From: Pseudomonadota bacterium
Lineage (GTDB): Bacteria > Pseudomonadota > Gammaproteobacteria > Burkholderiales > Burkholderiaceae_C
Length of the DNA: 43,545 nucleotides
NCBI GenBank assembly: GCA_018241265.1
Contig: JAFEEF010000070.1
Coordinates: 1-43,545, forward strand
Reading direction: 5' to 3'
Part shown: piece by piece, positions 10,184 to 18,564 of the stretch
How the letters are laid out: each line of letters begins with the position of its first letter
How positions within the stretch are numbered: position 1 is the first letter of the stretch
Program-made: the position numbers and the translations under genes
Notes under the pieces: generated by a model
Told to the model about the DNA's origin: nothing
Seen by the model: only the letters and a program-made list of their open reading frames with translations
The model's database searches: none

Positions 10184-11701
10184 ATGGCAGTCACACGCCC
10201 CACCACCACCCAGCTCCAGGATGTCGCCAAGAGCCTGGGCATCCACCTCGACAGCGCGAAGGCCGAGGCCTACCGGCAGCTGCTGCAGCCCAACTTCGAC
10301 GCGTACGACGCGATCGATGCGATGCCCGACTACCTGCCGCCGGTGAAGTACGCGCGCGGCGCCTCGCACAAGCCGACCGGCGACGAGAACAAGTACGGCG
10401 CCTGGTACGCGAAGGCGACGATCCAGGGTGCGCCGGGCGGCAAGCTCGCGGGCAAGACGGTCGTCATCAAGGACAACGTCTGCGTCGCCGGCGTGCCGAT
10501 GATGAACGGCGCATCGACCCTGGAGGGCTTCGTGCCGACGATCGACGCGACCATCGTGACCAGGCTGCTCGACGCCGGCGCGACCATCGTCGGCAAGTCG
10601 GTCTGCGAATATTTCTGCTTCTCGGGCGGATCGCACACCAGCGCGTCCGGCCCGGTGCACAACCCGCGCCGCATGGGCTACTCGGCCGGCGGCTCGTCGT
10701 CGGGCAGCGCGGCGCTGGTCGCGGCCGGCGAGGTCGACCTGGCGATCGGCGGCGACCAGGGCGGCTCGATCCGCATGCCGGCGTCGTACTGCGGCATCTA
10801 CGGCATGAAGCCGACGCACGGCCTCGTGCCCTACACCGGCGTGATGCCGATCGAGGTGACGATCGACCACACCGGGCCGATGACCGGCAACGTGAGCGAC
10901 AACGCACTGATGCTCGAAGTGCTCGCCGGCCCCGACGGGCTCGACCCGCGCCAGCACGCCGGCCGGGAAGCCAAGCCCTATACCCAGCTGATGAAGGGCG
11001 GCGTCAACGGCATGAGGATCGGCATCGTGAAGGAAGGCTTCGGCTGGCCGCAGTCGATGGCCGAGGTCGATGCCAAGGTGCGCGCGGCCGCCGATCGGCT
11101 CGCCAGGCTGGGCGCGGTGGTCAGCGAAGTTTCGATACCGATGCATGCGGCCGGCCCGGCGATCTGGCTGCCGATCGCCGCCGAGGGCGCGACCCAGCAG
11201 ATGATGAAGGACAACGGCTACGGGCTGAACTACAAGGGCCTGTACGACACCGCGCTGATCGACTACCACAACGGCTGGAAGAAGCGCGCCGACGAACTGT
11301 CGGAGACGCTCAAGATCACGATGGTGCTCGGCGAGTACTTCATCCAGAACTACTGCGGCCACTTCTACGGCAAGGCGCAGAACCTGAACCGCCAGCTGAA
11401 GGCCGCCTACGACGGCGCGCTGTCGGACTTCGACCTGCTGCTGATGCCGACCCTGCCGCTGACCGCGACGCCGCTGCCCAAGCCGGGCGCGCCGCTCGAG
11501 GAAGTGATCCAGCGCGCCTTCGAGATGCTGCCCAATACCTGCTCGTTCGACATCACCGGCCATCCGGCGATGAGCCTGCCGTGCGGCCTCGTCGACGGCC
11601 TGCCGGTCGGGTTGATGCTGATCGGAAAATCGTACGACGAAGGCACCATCTACCGCGCCGCGCTGGCGTTCGAGCAGTCGGGGGACTGGCAGACGTTCTG
11701 A
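10184..11701 (+). CDS. Amidase, rhodococcal (nitrile-hydratase-associated) type
   Basis: Hydrolyses carboxamides to acid and ammonia; cytoplasmic, amidase-signature family, 505 residues. With the ATG at 10184 (GGGAG six bases upstream) the catalytic triad is Lys96 (VVIKDN), Ser171 (AGGSSSGS) and Ser195 (GGDQGGSIR), with Asp191 and Cys203 beside it. From memory these are the same residue numbers as in the Rhodococcus amidase found next to nitrile hydratase, which supports both family and start. The open frame extends upstream to 10004, but that would run through the promoter. First gene of the island; the ABC binding protein follows after 49 bases. No nitrile hydratase is present, so the substrates may be imported amides. 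Confidence 0.93.
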   Translation: MAVTRPTTTQLQDVAKSLGIHLDSAKAEAYRQLLQPNFDAYDAIDAMPDYLPPVKYARGASHKPTGDENKYGAWYAKATIQGAPGGKLAGKTVVIKDNVCVAGVPMMNGASTLEGFVPTIDATIVTRLLDAGATIVGKSVCEYFCFSGGSHTSASGPVHNPRRMGYSAGGSSSGSAALVAAGEVDLAIGGDQGGSIRMPASYCGIYGMKPTHGLVPYTGVMPIEVTIDHTGPMTGNVSDNALMLEVLAGPDGLDPRQHAGREAKPYTQLMKGGVNGMRIGIVKEGFGWPQSMAEVDAKVRAAADRLARLGAVVSEVSIPMHAAGPAIWLPIAAEGATQQMMKDNGYGLNYKGLYDTALIDYHNGWKKRADELSETLKITMVLGEYFIQNYCGHFYGKAQNLNRQLKAAYDGALSDFDLLLMPTLPLTATPLPKPGAPLEEVIQRAFEMLPNTCSFDITGHPAMSLPCGLVDGLPVGLMLIGKSYDEGTIYRAALAFEQSGDWQTF

Positions 11702-11750
11702 CAAGCCGCGCGATCGAAGACCTATCACAACCACACCTGGAGCTGACCTC

Positions 11751-12968
11751 ATGGATCGTCGTCAATTCATCAAGACCGCCGGCGCCGCTGCCGCGATCGG
11801 TGCGCCGAGCCTGTCCGCGCTCGCGGCCGACGAGATCGCGGTCGGCAGCATCCACGACCTGTCCGGCGGGCTCGACATCTACGGCAAGCCGATGCTGGAC
11901 GCGCTGACCCTGGCGATCGAAGAGCAGAACGCCGCGGGCGGGCTGATCGGCCGCAAGCTCAAGCTGATCAGCTACGACCCGCAGTCGAACATGCAGCTCT
12001 ACGCGCAGTTCGCGCAGCAGGCGGCGCTGAAGGACAAGGTGGCGGTGGTGCACGGCGGCATCACGTCGGCGTCGCGCGAGGTGATCCGGCCGGTGCTCGA
12101 CCGCGCCAAGACGCTCTACTTCTACAACACCCAGTACGAAGGCGGCGTCTGCGACCGCGGGATCTTCTGCACCGGCGTGACGCCGGCGCAGACGGTCGGC
12201 AAGCTCGTGCCGTATGCGATGAAGAAGTGGGGCAAGAAGATCTACGTCGTCGCGGCCGACTACAACTACGGCCAGATCACGTCGCAGTGGGTCAAGAAGT
12301 TCGCGCAGGAGAACGGCGGCTCGACGGTCGCGATCGAGTTCTTCCCGCTCGACGTCACCAACTTCGGCCCGACGATCAGCAAGATCGAGGCGGCCAAGCC
12401 CGACATGGTGTGGTCGGCGCTGGTCGGCGGCGCGCACATCTCGTTCTACCGCCAGTGGGCCGCGGCCGGCCTCAACAAGAAGATCCCGCTCGCGTCGACG
12501 ACGTTCTCGGTCGGCAACGAGCAGATCGTGCTGTCGGCCGAGGAGGCCAACGGCTACCTGCTCGCCTACAACTACTTCGAGAGCATCCCGACGCCGGAGA
12601 ACAAGGCCTTCCTCGACCGCTTCCACAAGCGCTTCGGCGCCGACTATCCGAACGTCACCGAGCTGGCGATGGGCACCTACCAGGGCTTCAAGCTGTGGGC
12701 CCAGGGCGTCAAGAAAGCCGGCTCGGTCGATCCGGCCAAGGTCACGACGGCGCTCGAATCGGGCATCTCGATCGACGCGCCCAGCGGCAAGGTGACGATC
12801 GACGGACCGACGCACCACTGCGTGCTCAACGTCAGCATCGCCGAGGTGAAGGACAAGAAGCTCAACATCCTGCAGAGCTTCTCGCAGCAGCCGCCGTCGG
12901 ATACCAGCGCGGTGTGCGACCTGAAGAAGAATCCGAAGGACAACCAGCAGTACGTCATCAAAGTCTGA
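11751..12968 (+). CDS. Amide/urea ABC transporter substrate-binding protein, Tat-type signal
   Basis: Periplasmic solute receptor of the UrtA/FmdD/AmiC-like group, 405 residues. The N-terminus MDRRQFIKTAGAAAA has a twin-arginine motif and a hydrophobic Ala-rich segment ending in SALA-AD, so export by Tat with cleavage near residue 25 is likely. The mature part begins with IAVGSIHDLSGGLDIYGKPM and shows family stretches TLYFYNTQYEGG and VVAADYNYGQITSQWVKKF. It heads the five-gene importer (11751-16395) and follows the amidase. A 70-base gap with a strong hairpin separates it from the first permease. Ligand is inferred to be a short-chain amide or urea from family and neighbours; no urease is in the window, which favours amides. 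Confidence 0.92.
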   Translation: MDRRQFIKTAGAAAAIGAPSLSALAADEIAVGSIHDLSGGLDIYGKPMLDALTLAIEEQNAAGGLIGRKLKLISYDPQSNMQLYAQFAQQAALKDKVAVVHGGITSASREVIRPVLDRAKTLYFYNTQYEGGVCDRGIFCTGVTPAQTVGKLVPYAMKKWGKKIYVVAADYNYGQITSQWVKKFAQENGGSTVAIEFFPLDVTNFGPTISKIEAAKPDMVWSALVGGAHISFYRQWAAAGLNKKIPLASTTFSVGNEQIVLSAEEANGYLLAYNYFESIPTPENKAFLDRFHKRFGADYPNVTELAMGTYQGFKLWAQGVKKAGSVDPAKVTTALESGISIDAPSGKVTIDGPTHHCVLNVSIAEVKDKKLNILQSFSQQPPSDTSAVCDLKKNPKDNQQYVIKV

Positions 12969-12975
12969 TCGGCCC

Positions 12976-13010
12976 CCTCTCCCTCGCCCTGTCCCCGGCG
13001 GGGAGAGGGA
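12976..13010 (+). repeat. REP-like hairpin between binding-protein and permease genes
   Basis: CCCTCTCCC (12976-12984) pairs perfectly with GGGAGAGGG (13002-13010); inside the loop CGCC (12986-12989) pairs with GGCG (12998-13001). No T-run follows. C-rich/G-rich repeats of this look are common between genes in Burkholderiales and Xanthomonadales. Its place after the binding-protein stop parallels the malE-malF REP of E. coli, which protects upstream mRNA and raises binding protein over membrane subunits. Confidence 0.7.
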
Positions 13011-13038
13011 GCAAGCCGTCCACGACGAAGCAGTACCC

Positions 13039-13905
13039 ATGGACCTCGCCGCGATCGTCATCATCCAGGTGCTCTACGCGATCGCCAGCCTGGTGATCAT
13101 CTCCGCCGGGCTCGCGGTGATCTTCGGCATGATGAAGGTCATCAACCTGGCGCACGGCGAGTTCCTGATGCTCGGCGGCTACGCGACCTTGGGCGCGCTG
13201 AAGATCGGCATCAACCTGTGGATCGCGATGCTCGTCGTCGCACCCCTCGCGGTCGGCATCGTCGGCGTCGTCCTCGAGCGGCTCGTGATCCGGCGGCTCT
13301 ACGGCCGCATGATCGACACGATGCTCGCGACCTGGGGCCTGTCGCTGCTGCTCGTCGGCATCGTCACGTCGGTGTTCGGCAACACCACGGCCGGCATCTC
13401 GACGCCGCTCGGCAGCTTCTCGATCGGCAACTACTCGGTGAGCGTCTACACGCTCGTGATCATCGCGGTCGCGATCGTGCTGGCGCTCGCGCTGCGGGGG
13501 GTGCTGCTGAAGACGCAGCTCGGCCTGATCGCGCGCGGCACGATGCAGAACCCGGCGATGGCCGATGCGCTCGGCATCAGCCCGAGCCGCGTCTATTCGG
13601 TGACCTTCGCGGTCGGCGCCGCGCTGTCGGGGCTCGCCGGCGGGCTGCTCGCGCCGCTGACCGGCGTCGTGCCGACGATGGGCGCGGCCTTCATCGCCAA
13701 GGCCTTCATCACGGTGATCGGCGGCGGGCCGGCGATCCTCACCGGGCTGATCGGCGCCTCCGGCTTCTTCGGTGCGATCAACCAGATCGCCGCCTTCCTC
13801 AGCACGCCGGTGTTCGGCGAGGTCGCGCTGCTGTTCGCGGCGATCGTGATGCTGCGGCTCTTGCCGCAGGGCATCACCGGACGGTTCTTCAAGGGGTCGC
13901 TGTGA
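13039..13905 (+). CDS. Branched-chain/urea-type ABC transporter permease (UrtB/LivH-like)
   Basis: First inner-membrane permease of the amide importer, 288 residues with about eight hydrophobic helices. The LivH/UrtB signature is visible as VINLAHGEFLMLGGY (about residues 34-49), and the conserved EAA-like loop region as ALGISPSRVYSVTFAVGAALSGLAGGLLAP (quoted here only by its ends at about 174-203). Length is normal for the family. Its TGA shares bases with the GTG start of the next permease, a sign of translational coupling. Confidence 0.93.
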   Translation: MDLAAIVIIQVLYAIASLVIISAGLAVIFGMMKVINLAHGEFLMLGGYATLGALKIGINLWIAMLVVAPLAVGIVGVVLERLVIRRLYGRMIDTMLATWGLSLLLVGIVTSVFGNTTAGISTPLGSFSIGNYSVSVYTLVIIAVAIVLALALRGVLLKTQLGLIARGTMQNPAMADALGISPSRVYSVTFAVGAALSGLAGGLLAPLTGVVPTMGAAFIAKAFITVIGGGPAILTGLIGASGFFGAINQIAAFLSTPVFGEVALLFAAIVMLRLLPQGITGRFFKGSL

Positions 13906-14966
13906 AGTCGCGGATCGCCGCCTTCGCGGCGTCGTGGAAGAGCGCGGCGCTGTGCGTCGCGATCGGCATCGTGCTGCTGTTCGGCCTGCCGAGCGTGATC
14001 GACGACTACACGCTGATCCAGGTGACGATCTACATCGTGATGTCGGTGCTCGCCGTCAGCCTCGGCTACATCTGGGGCTATGGCGGCATCCTCTGCTTCG
14101 GCCAGGCGGCGTTCTTCGGGCTCGGCGCCTACACCTACGCGATCGCGGTCGTGAACATCGGCGACAGCACCGTGCCGTTCCTGCTGTCCATCGTCGTGCC
14201 GGCGCTGTTCGCGGCCATCCTCGGCTACGTGATCTTCTATGGGCGCCTCTCGGACGTCTACATGGGCGTGATCACGCTGACGGTGACCTTGATCCTCTTC
14301 AACCTCGTCAACTCGACCGCCGGCCCCGAGTGGCGCATCGGCAAGGCGCCGCTCGGCGGCTTCAACGGCATCCCGGCGATCCCGCCGCTCAACTGGCCGG
14401 GCGACACCGATGCCGCGATCGCGCCGCGCGGCATGTTCGAGCTGTCGCTCGGCGTGCTGATCGCCGTCTATGCCGGGCTGCGCGCGCTGATCGCGTCGCG
14501 CATCGGCCGCGTCATCGTCGCGATCAAGGAAAACGAGCAGCGCGCGCTGCTGCTCGGCTACGACGCGCGCGCCTACAAGCTCTTCGCGTTCACGCTCGGC
14601 GGCGCGATCGCCGGGCTCGCGGGCTGCCTGTTCGCGAACTGGGGCGCGTTCACGAGCCCGACGATCTTCGGCCTCGCGCAGTCGGCGCAGATCATCATCT
14701 GGGTCATCGTCGGCGGCCTCGGCACCTTGATCGGCCCGGTGGTCGGCTGCATCCTGATCCAGTGGCTGACGACGCAGATCGGCACCCAGCAGACCTTCAA
14801 CGCCAACCTCGTGCTCGGCGCGATCCTGGTGGTCTTCGTGCTGCTGGTGCCGCGCGGGCTGGTGCCGAGCCTGGGCGACCTGCTCGGCCGCTTGATGAAG
14901 CGCCATGCTCCGAAGATCCGGGCGGAGCGCGATGCCGGTGTGCGCGCCGAGGAACAGCAAGCATGA
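13902..14966 (+). CDS. Branched-chain/urea-type ABC transporter permease (UrtC/LivM-like)
   Basis: Second permease of the importer, 354 residues with about ten hydrophobic helices. The start is the GTG at 13902 inside the preceding stop (GTGA overlap), giving an N-terminus VKSRIAAFAASWKSAAL with a short cytoplasmic lead before the first helix. Family marks include GYGGILCFGQAAFFGLGAYT (about 55-74) and the coupling loop around IKENEQRALLLGYDARAYK (about 208-226). Its stop overlaps the ATG of the next gene by four bases (ATGA). It would form the transmembrane pore with the permease at 13039. Confidence 0.92.
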   Translation: MKSRIAAFAASWKSAALCVAIGIVLLFGLPSVIDDYTLIQVTIYIVMSVLAVSLGYIWGYGGILCFGQAAFFGLGAYTYAIAVVNIGDSTVPFLLSIVVPALFAAILGYVIFYGRLSDVYMGVITLTVTLILFNLVNSTAGPEWRIGKAPLGGFNGIPAIPPLNWPGDTDAAIAPRGMFELSLGVLIAVYAGLRALIASRIGRVIVAIKENEQRALLLGYDARAYKLFAFTLGGAIAGLAGCLFANWGAFTSPTIFGLAQSAQIIIWVIVGGLGTLIGPVVGCILIQWLTTQIGTQQTFNANLVLGAILVVFVLLVPRGLVPSLGDLLGRLMKRHAPKIRAERDAGVRAEEQQA

Positions 14967-15688
14967 CGGCGTCCACGCCGCTGCTCGAGACGCGGGCGCT
15001 CAACGTGCGTTTCGGGGGGGTGCATGCCACCCGCGACGTCAACTTCACGCTCGCCGAGGCCGAGTTGCGCTGCGTGATCGGACCGAACGGCGCCGGCAAG
15101 AGCACCTTCTTCAAGCTGCTGACCGGCCAGGTCAAGCCGACGTCGGGGCAGATCCTGTTCCGCGGCCACGACATCTCGAACGCGCAGCCGCACGAGCCGG
15201 GGCGGCTCGGCATCGGCATCAAGACGCAGGTGCCCAGCCTCTTCAATGGGCTGACGGTGTGGGAGAACGTCTGGCTGTCGGCGCGGCGCGTGAATCCGCA
15301 AAAGCGCGCCGACGACGTGACGCGCACGACCCTCGAACGCGTCGGCATGCTGGCCGAAAGCGATGCGATCGCCGGCACCTTGGCGCACGGCCAGCGCCAA
15401 TGGGTCGAGCTCGCGGTGGTGCTGGCGGCCGACCCGCCGCTGATCCTGCTCGACGAGCCGGCCGCCGGCATGAGCGATGCCGAGGTCGCGCGCACTGCCG
15501 AGCTGATCCTCGAGATCAACCGCCGGCATGCGCTCGTCGTCGTCGAGCACGACATGAGCTTCATCCGCATGATCGCGAAGAAGGTCACCGTGCTGCACCA
15601 GGGCCAGGTGATCCGCGAGGACACGCCGGACCGGATCATGAGCGATCCGCTGATCCAGCAGATCTACCTCGGCAAGAAGCCGCACTGA
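14963..15688 (+). CDS. ABC transporter ATP-binding protein (UrtD/LivG-like)
   Basis: First nucleotide-binding subunit of the amide importer, 241 residues. Walker A is GPNGAGKST (about residues 37-45) and Walker B LILLDEPAAGMS (about 160-171). The ABC signature is degenerate: LAHGQRQWVELA replaces LSGGQ, a change typical of UrtD proteins. The H-loop is VVEHDMSF. The change from LSGG to LAHG supports the urea/amide branch over branched-chain amino acids. Four-base overlap with the preceding permease, two bases to the next gene. Confidence 0.93.
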   Translation: MTASTPLLETRALNVRFGGVHATRDVNFTLAEAELRCVIGPNGAGKSTFFKLLTGQVKPTSGQILFRGHDISNAQPHEPGRLGIGIKTQVPSLFNGLTVWENVWLSARRVNPQKRADDVTRTTLERVGMLAESDAIAGTLAHGQRQWVELAVVLAADPPLILLDEPAAGMSDAEVARTAELILEINRRHALVVVEHDMSFIRMIAKKVTVLHQGQVIREDTPDRIMSDPLIQQIYLGKKPH

Positions 15689-15690
15689 TC

Positions 15691-16395
15691 ATGCTGAAGG
15701 TTGCGGATCTCAGCGCCGGCTACGGCGACATCCCGGTGCTGCACGGGATCTCGATGGCGATCGCGACGGGCGAGGCGATCGGCATCCTCGGCCACAACGG
15801 CATGGGCAAGACGACCTTGCTGCGTTGCCTGATCGGCGCATTGAAGCCGACCGCCGGCCGCATCGAGTTCGACGGCCAGGACGTCACGCGGCTCGCGCCG
15901 CATGGCCGCGCGCGGCTCGGCATGGCTTACGTTCCGCAGGGCCGCGAGATCTTTCCGGCGCTGAGCGCGCGCGACAACCTGCGCATGGGGCTCGTGAAGA
16001 CCGGCGACCGGTCGCCGGCGGCGCTCGATGGGCTGCTGGCCGATTTCCCGCGCCTCGTGCCGCTGCTCGACCGGCCGGGCGGCTCGCTGTCGGGCGGCGA
16101 GCAACAGCTGCTCGCCCTGGCGCGCGCGCTCGCCGGCAAGCCCAAGCTGCTGCTGCTCGACGAGCCGACCGAAGGCATCCAGCCGTCCATCATCGAAGAG
16201 ATCGCCGAGACCTTGACCGCGCTGCGCGATCGGCTCGAATTGACGATCGTGCTGGTCGAGCAGAACCTCGATTTCATCGCGACGGTGTCGCAGCGCGTGC
16301 TGGTCATCAAGCGCGGCCAGCTCGGGGCCGAGATTCCGCGCGAGCACCTCGCCGATCTGGCCGTGATGAGCGAATACACCGGCGTGCATACCTGA
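15691..16395 (+). CDS. ABC transporter ATP-binding protein (UrtE/LivF-like)
   Basis: Second nucleotide-binding subunit, 234 residues. Walker A is GHNGMGKTT (about residues 34-42), where Met replaces the usual Ala or Val as in UrtE/LivF relatives; the signature is LSGGEQQLLALARAL and Walker B KLLLLDEPTEGIQPS, with the H-loop position occupied by Gln (VLVEQNLDF) as in LivF/UrtE. It starts two bases after the UrtD-like gene. With 11751-15688 it completes a five-part importer. Confidence 0.93.
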   Translation: MLKVADLSAGYGDIPVLHGISMAIATGEAIGILGHNGMGKTTLLRCLIGALKPTAGRIEFDGQDVTRLAPHGRARLGMAYVPQGREIFPALSARDNLRMGLVKTGDRSPAALDGLLADFPRLVPLLDRPGGSLSGGEQQLLALARALAGKPKLLLLDEPTEGIQPSIIEEIAETLTALRDRLELTIVLVEQNLDFIATVSQRVLVIKRGQLGAEIPREHLADLAVMSEYTGVHT

Positions 16396-16442
16396 AGAGC
16401 GCGCCCGAAGAGCGCCTGAACGACGAACCAAGGAGACGCGCG

Positions 16443-17429
16443 ATGGACTGGCTGAAGACGTCGATCATGCACAAGCGCGGCGTCGCGCGCGGCAGCGTCG
16501 GCACGACGCACGAGCTGACCGAGGACAAGCAGGGCACCTTCCACTACACGATCGGTCCGTACACGGAAGCCGTGATGACGATCAAGCCGGGCGACCGCGT
16601 GATCGTGCAGACGCGCGACGCGTTCAACGGCAAGGTGAAGACGCCGGCCGACCTGCCGTCGAAGGTGCTGCAGCTGCCGTTCGCGAACCCGCAGAACGGA
16701 CCGATCCTGATCGAGGGTGCGGAGAAGGGCGACACCGTCGCGGTCTACATCGAGAAGATGGCGCCGCGCGGCGAGAACCCGCGCGGCACCTGCGCGATGA
16801 TTCCGCAGTTCGGCGCGCTGTCCGGCACGTCGCTGACGGCGCTGCTGGCCGAATCGCTGCCCGAGGTCGTACGCAAGATCGACGTCGACGAGGACGGCGT
16901 CTACTGGAGTCCGAGAGTCAAGCTGCCGTACCGGCCGCACATCGGCACCTTGAGCTGCTCGCCCGAGATCGATTCGATCAACACGCTGACGCCCGACGCG
17001 CACGGCGGCAACATGGACCTGCCCGACATGGGCCCGGGCTCCATCACCTACCTGCCGGTGCGTACGGCGGGGGCACGGCTCTTCATCGGCGATGCGCATG
17101 CCTGCCAGGGCGACGGCGAAGTCTGCGGAACGGCGGTCGAGTACCCGAGCACGACGACCATCCACGTCGACCTGATCAAGGGCTGGACGCTGGCCTGGCC
17201 GCGGCTCGAAAACGAGTCGGTCGTGATGGCGATCGGCAGCGCGCGTCCGCTCGAGGACGCCGCGCGCATCGCCTACAAGGAACTCGTGCTCTGGATGGAA
17301 GCCGAGTTCGGCTACGAACGCTGGGACGCCTACATGATGCTCAGCCAGTGCGGCAAGGTGCGGCTGGGCAACTTCGTCGATCCGAAGTACACCGTGGGCG
17401 CCGGCATCGAGAAGAAGTACCTGGCCTGA
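16443..17429 (+). CDS. Acetamidase/formamidase family protein
   Basis: Predicted to hydrolyse formamide or another short amide to acid plus ammonia. The 328-residue protein belongs to the FmdA_AmdA family: an early beta-rich part with PGDRVIVQTRDAFNG, the metal-site-like DAHGGNMDLPDMGPGS (about residues 182-197), and the conserved GDAHACQGDGEVCGTAVE (about 215-232). AAGGAGA lies about seven bases before the ATG at 16443, giving a strong ribosome site. It follows the importer by 47 bases, the same company as fmdA with fmdDEF in Methylophilus. It is shorter than the 400-residue formamidases but in range for the family. Confidence 0.9.
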   Translation: MDWLKTSIMHKRGVARGSVGTTHELTEDKQGTFHYTIGPYTEAVMTIKPGDRVIVQTRDAFNGKVKTPADLPSKVLQLPFANPQNGPILIEGAEKGDTVAVYIEKMAPRGENPRGTCAMIPQFGALSGTSLTALLAESLPEVVRKIDVDEDGVYWSPRVKLPYRPHIGTLSCSPEIDSINTLTPDAHGGNMDLPDMGPGSITYLPVRTAGARLFIGDAHACQGDGEVCGTAVEYPSTTTIHVDLIKGWTLAWPRLENESVVMAIGSARPLEDAARIAYKELVLWMEAEFGYERWDAYMMLSQCGKVRLGNFVDPKYTVGAGIEKKYLA

Positions 17430-17536
17430 CCGGACCGCCGCGTCGCGCGGCTATGATGCCCGGAGCCTCTGGCCAAAGATCTTGCGCGGATTCCACCTTG
17501 CCGCCACGGACCAGGGACCTCAGTCTGGAGACCACG

Positions 17537-18298
17537 ATGGACCTGCAATTGAAGGGACTCAACGCGCTCGTCACCGGCGGCACCAAGGGCATCGGCCGCG
17601 CGATCGCCGAGACGCTGGCCGCCGAGGGCGCGAACGTCGCGATCTGTGCGCGCCATGCCGACGGCGTGAGCGCGGCGGTGCCGGAGCTGGCGCGTCACGA
17701 CACCAAGGTGATCGGCAGCGCCGTCGACGTCGGCGACGGCCCTGCGCTGCAGGCCTGGGTCGCGGATGCGGCAGCGCAGCTCGGCGGCATCGACATCGTG
17801 GTCGCCAACGTGTCGGCGCTGGCGATCTCCGGCGACGAGGCCGGCTGGCAGAGCGGCTTCAACGTCGACATGATGGGCACGGTGCGCCTCGTCAATGCGG
17901 CGCTGCCGTGGCTCGAGAAGAGCAAGCACGCGGCGATCGTGACGATCTCGAGCGTTTCGGGTCGCGAGATCGATTTCGCGGCCGGACCGTACGGCGCCTT
18001 CAAGGCGGCGATCATCCATTACACGCAGGGCCTGGCTTATCAGCTCGCCGGCAAGAACATCCGCGCCAACACCGTGTCGCCCGGCAACACCTACTTCGCC
18101 GGCGGCGTCTGGGAGCAGATCGAGCGGGGCAACCCGAAGCTCTTCTCCGAGGCGCTCGCGCTCAATCCGACCGGGCGCATGGGCCGGCCGCAAGAGATGG
18201 CCAACGCGGCGGCCTTCCTGGCGAGTCCGGCGGCGAGCTTCATCACCGGGGCGAACCTCGTGGTGGATGGGGCGCTGACGCGGGGCGTGCAGTATTGA
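17537..18298 (+). CDS. SDR-family oxidoreductase
   Basis: NAD(P)-dependent short-chain dehydrogenase/reductase, 253 residues. The cofactor motif TGGTKGIG (about residues 14-21), a NxS-like ANVSAL, catalytic Ser in TISSVSG and the YxxxK pair in PYGAFKAA are all present, as is the late SPGNTYF loop. The substrate is unknown. The ATG at 17537 has GGAG seven bases upstream; the open frame extends further but without a ribosome site. It sits in the amide island between the formamidase and the AtzG/amidase pair, so it may act on a product or side group of the amide substrate. Confidence 0.9.
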   Translation: MDLQLKGLNALVTGGTKGIGRAIAETLAAEGANVAICARHADGVSAAVPELARHDTKVIGSAVDVGDGPALQAWVADAAAQLGGIDIVVANVSALAISGDEAGWQSGFNVDMMGTVRLVNAALPWLEKSKHAAIVTISSVSGREIDFAAGPYGAFKAAIIHYTQGLAYQLAGKNIRANTVSPGNTYFAGGVWEQIERGNPKLFSEALALNPTGRMGRPQEMANAAAFLASPAASFITGANLVVDGALTRGVQY

Positions 18299-18358
18299 CT
18301 TCGCGAGCCGCGCGAGGTTCCGGCGTCCCGGCATCGAGTCGAAGATGGAGATGACGCG

Positions 18359-18562
18359 ATGACACCCGATACCGTGCGTGTGCTCGCGGCCGCAGCCGGC
18401 CTGCCGCTCGGTCCCGGCCGCGACGCGATCGTCGCGGGGCTGCTGGCCGTCTGGCTGCCGGCGGCCAACGAGCTGAGCCTGAAAATGAGCGCGGCCGAGC
18501 ACCAGGATCTCCTGCCCGTCACCGTGTTCGCGCATCTGCCGCCCGACGAGGAGGGCTGCTGA
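18359..18562 (+). CDS. AtzG-like (DUF4089) small amidase subunit
   Basis: A 67-residue protein resembling AtzG-like/DUF4089 proteins, GatC-like partners that wrap around an amidase. In Pseudomonas ADP the AtzG protein is needed with AtzE for 1-carboxybiuret hydrolysis. Visible are the opening helix with LAAAAGLPLGPGRDAIVAG, a middle helix and the tail PVTVFAHLP. It lies two bases before the amidase gene at 18565, exactly as atzG pairs with atzE. The match rests on size, pattern and position, not on an alignment. Whether the real substrate is carboxybiuret is doubtful, since no cyanuric acid hydrolase or allophanate hydrolase is nearby. Confidence 0.8.
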   Translation: MTPDTVRVLAAAAGLPLGPGRDAIVAGLLAVWLPAANELSLKMSAAEHQDLLPVTVFAHLPPDEEGC

Positions 18563-18564
18563 CC

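Noticed and set aside
9857-11752. Minus-strand frame of 631 codons opposite the amidase
   Set aside because: Shadow frame; the amidase on the plus strand has all catalytic residues, a promoter and a ribosome site.
11751-16395. Branched-chain amino acid (Liv) transporter
   Set aside because: The family is the same, but the degenerate LAHGQ signature of the first ATPase, the UrtA/FmdD-like receptor and the amidase/formamidase neighbours favour amide or urea.
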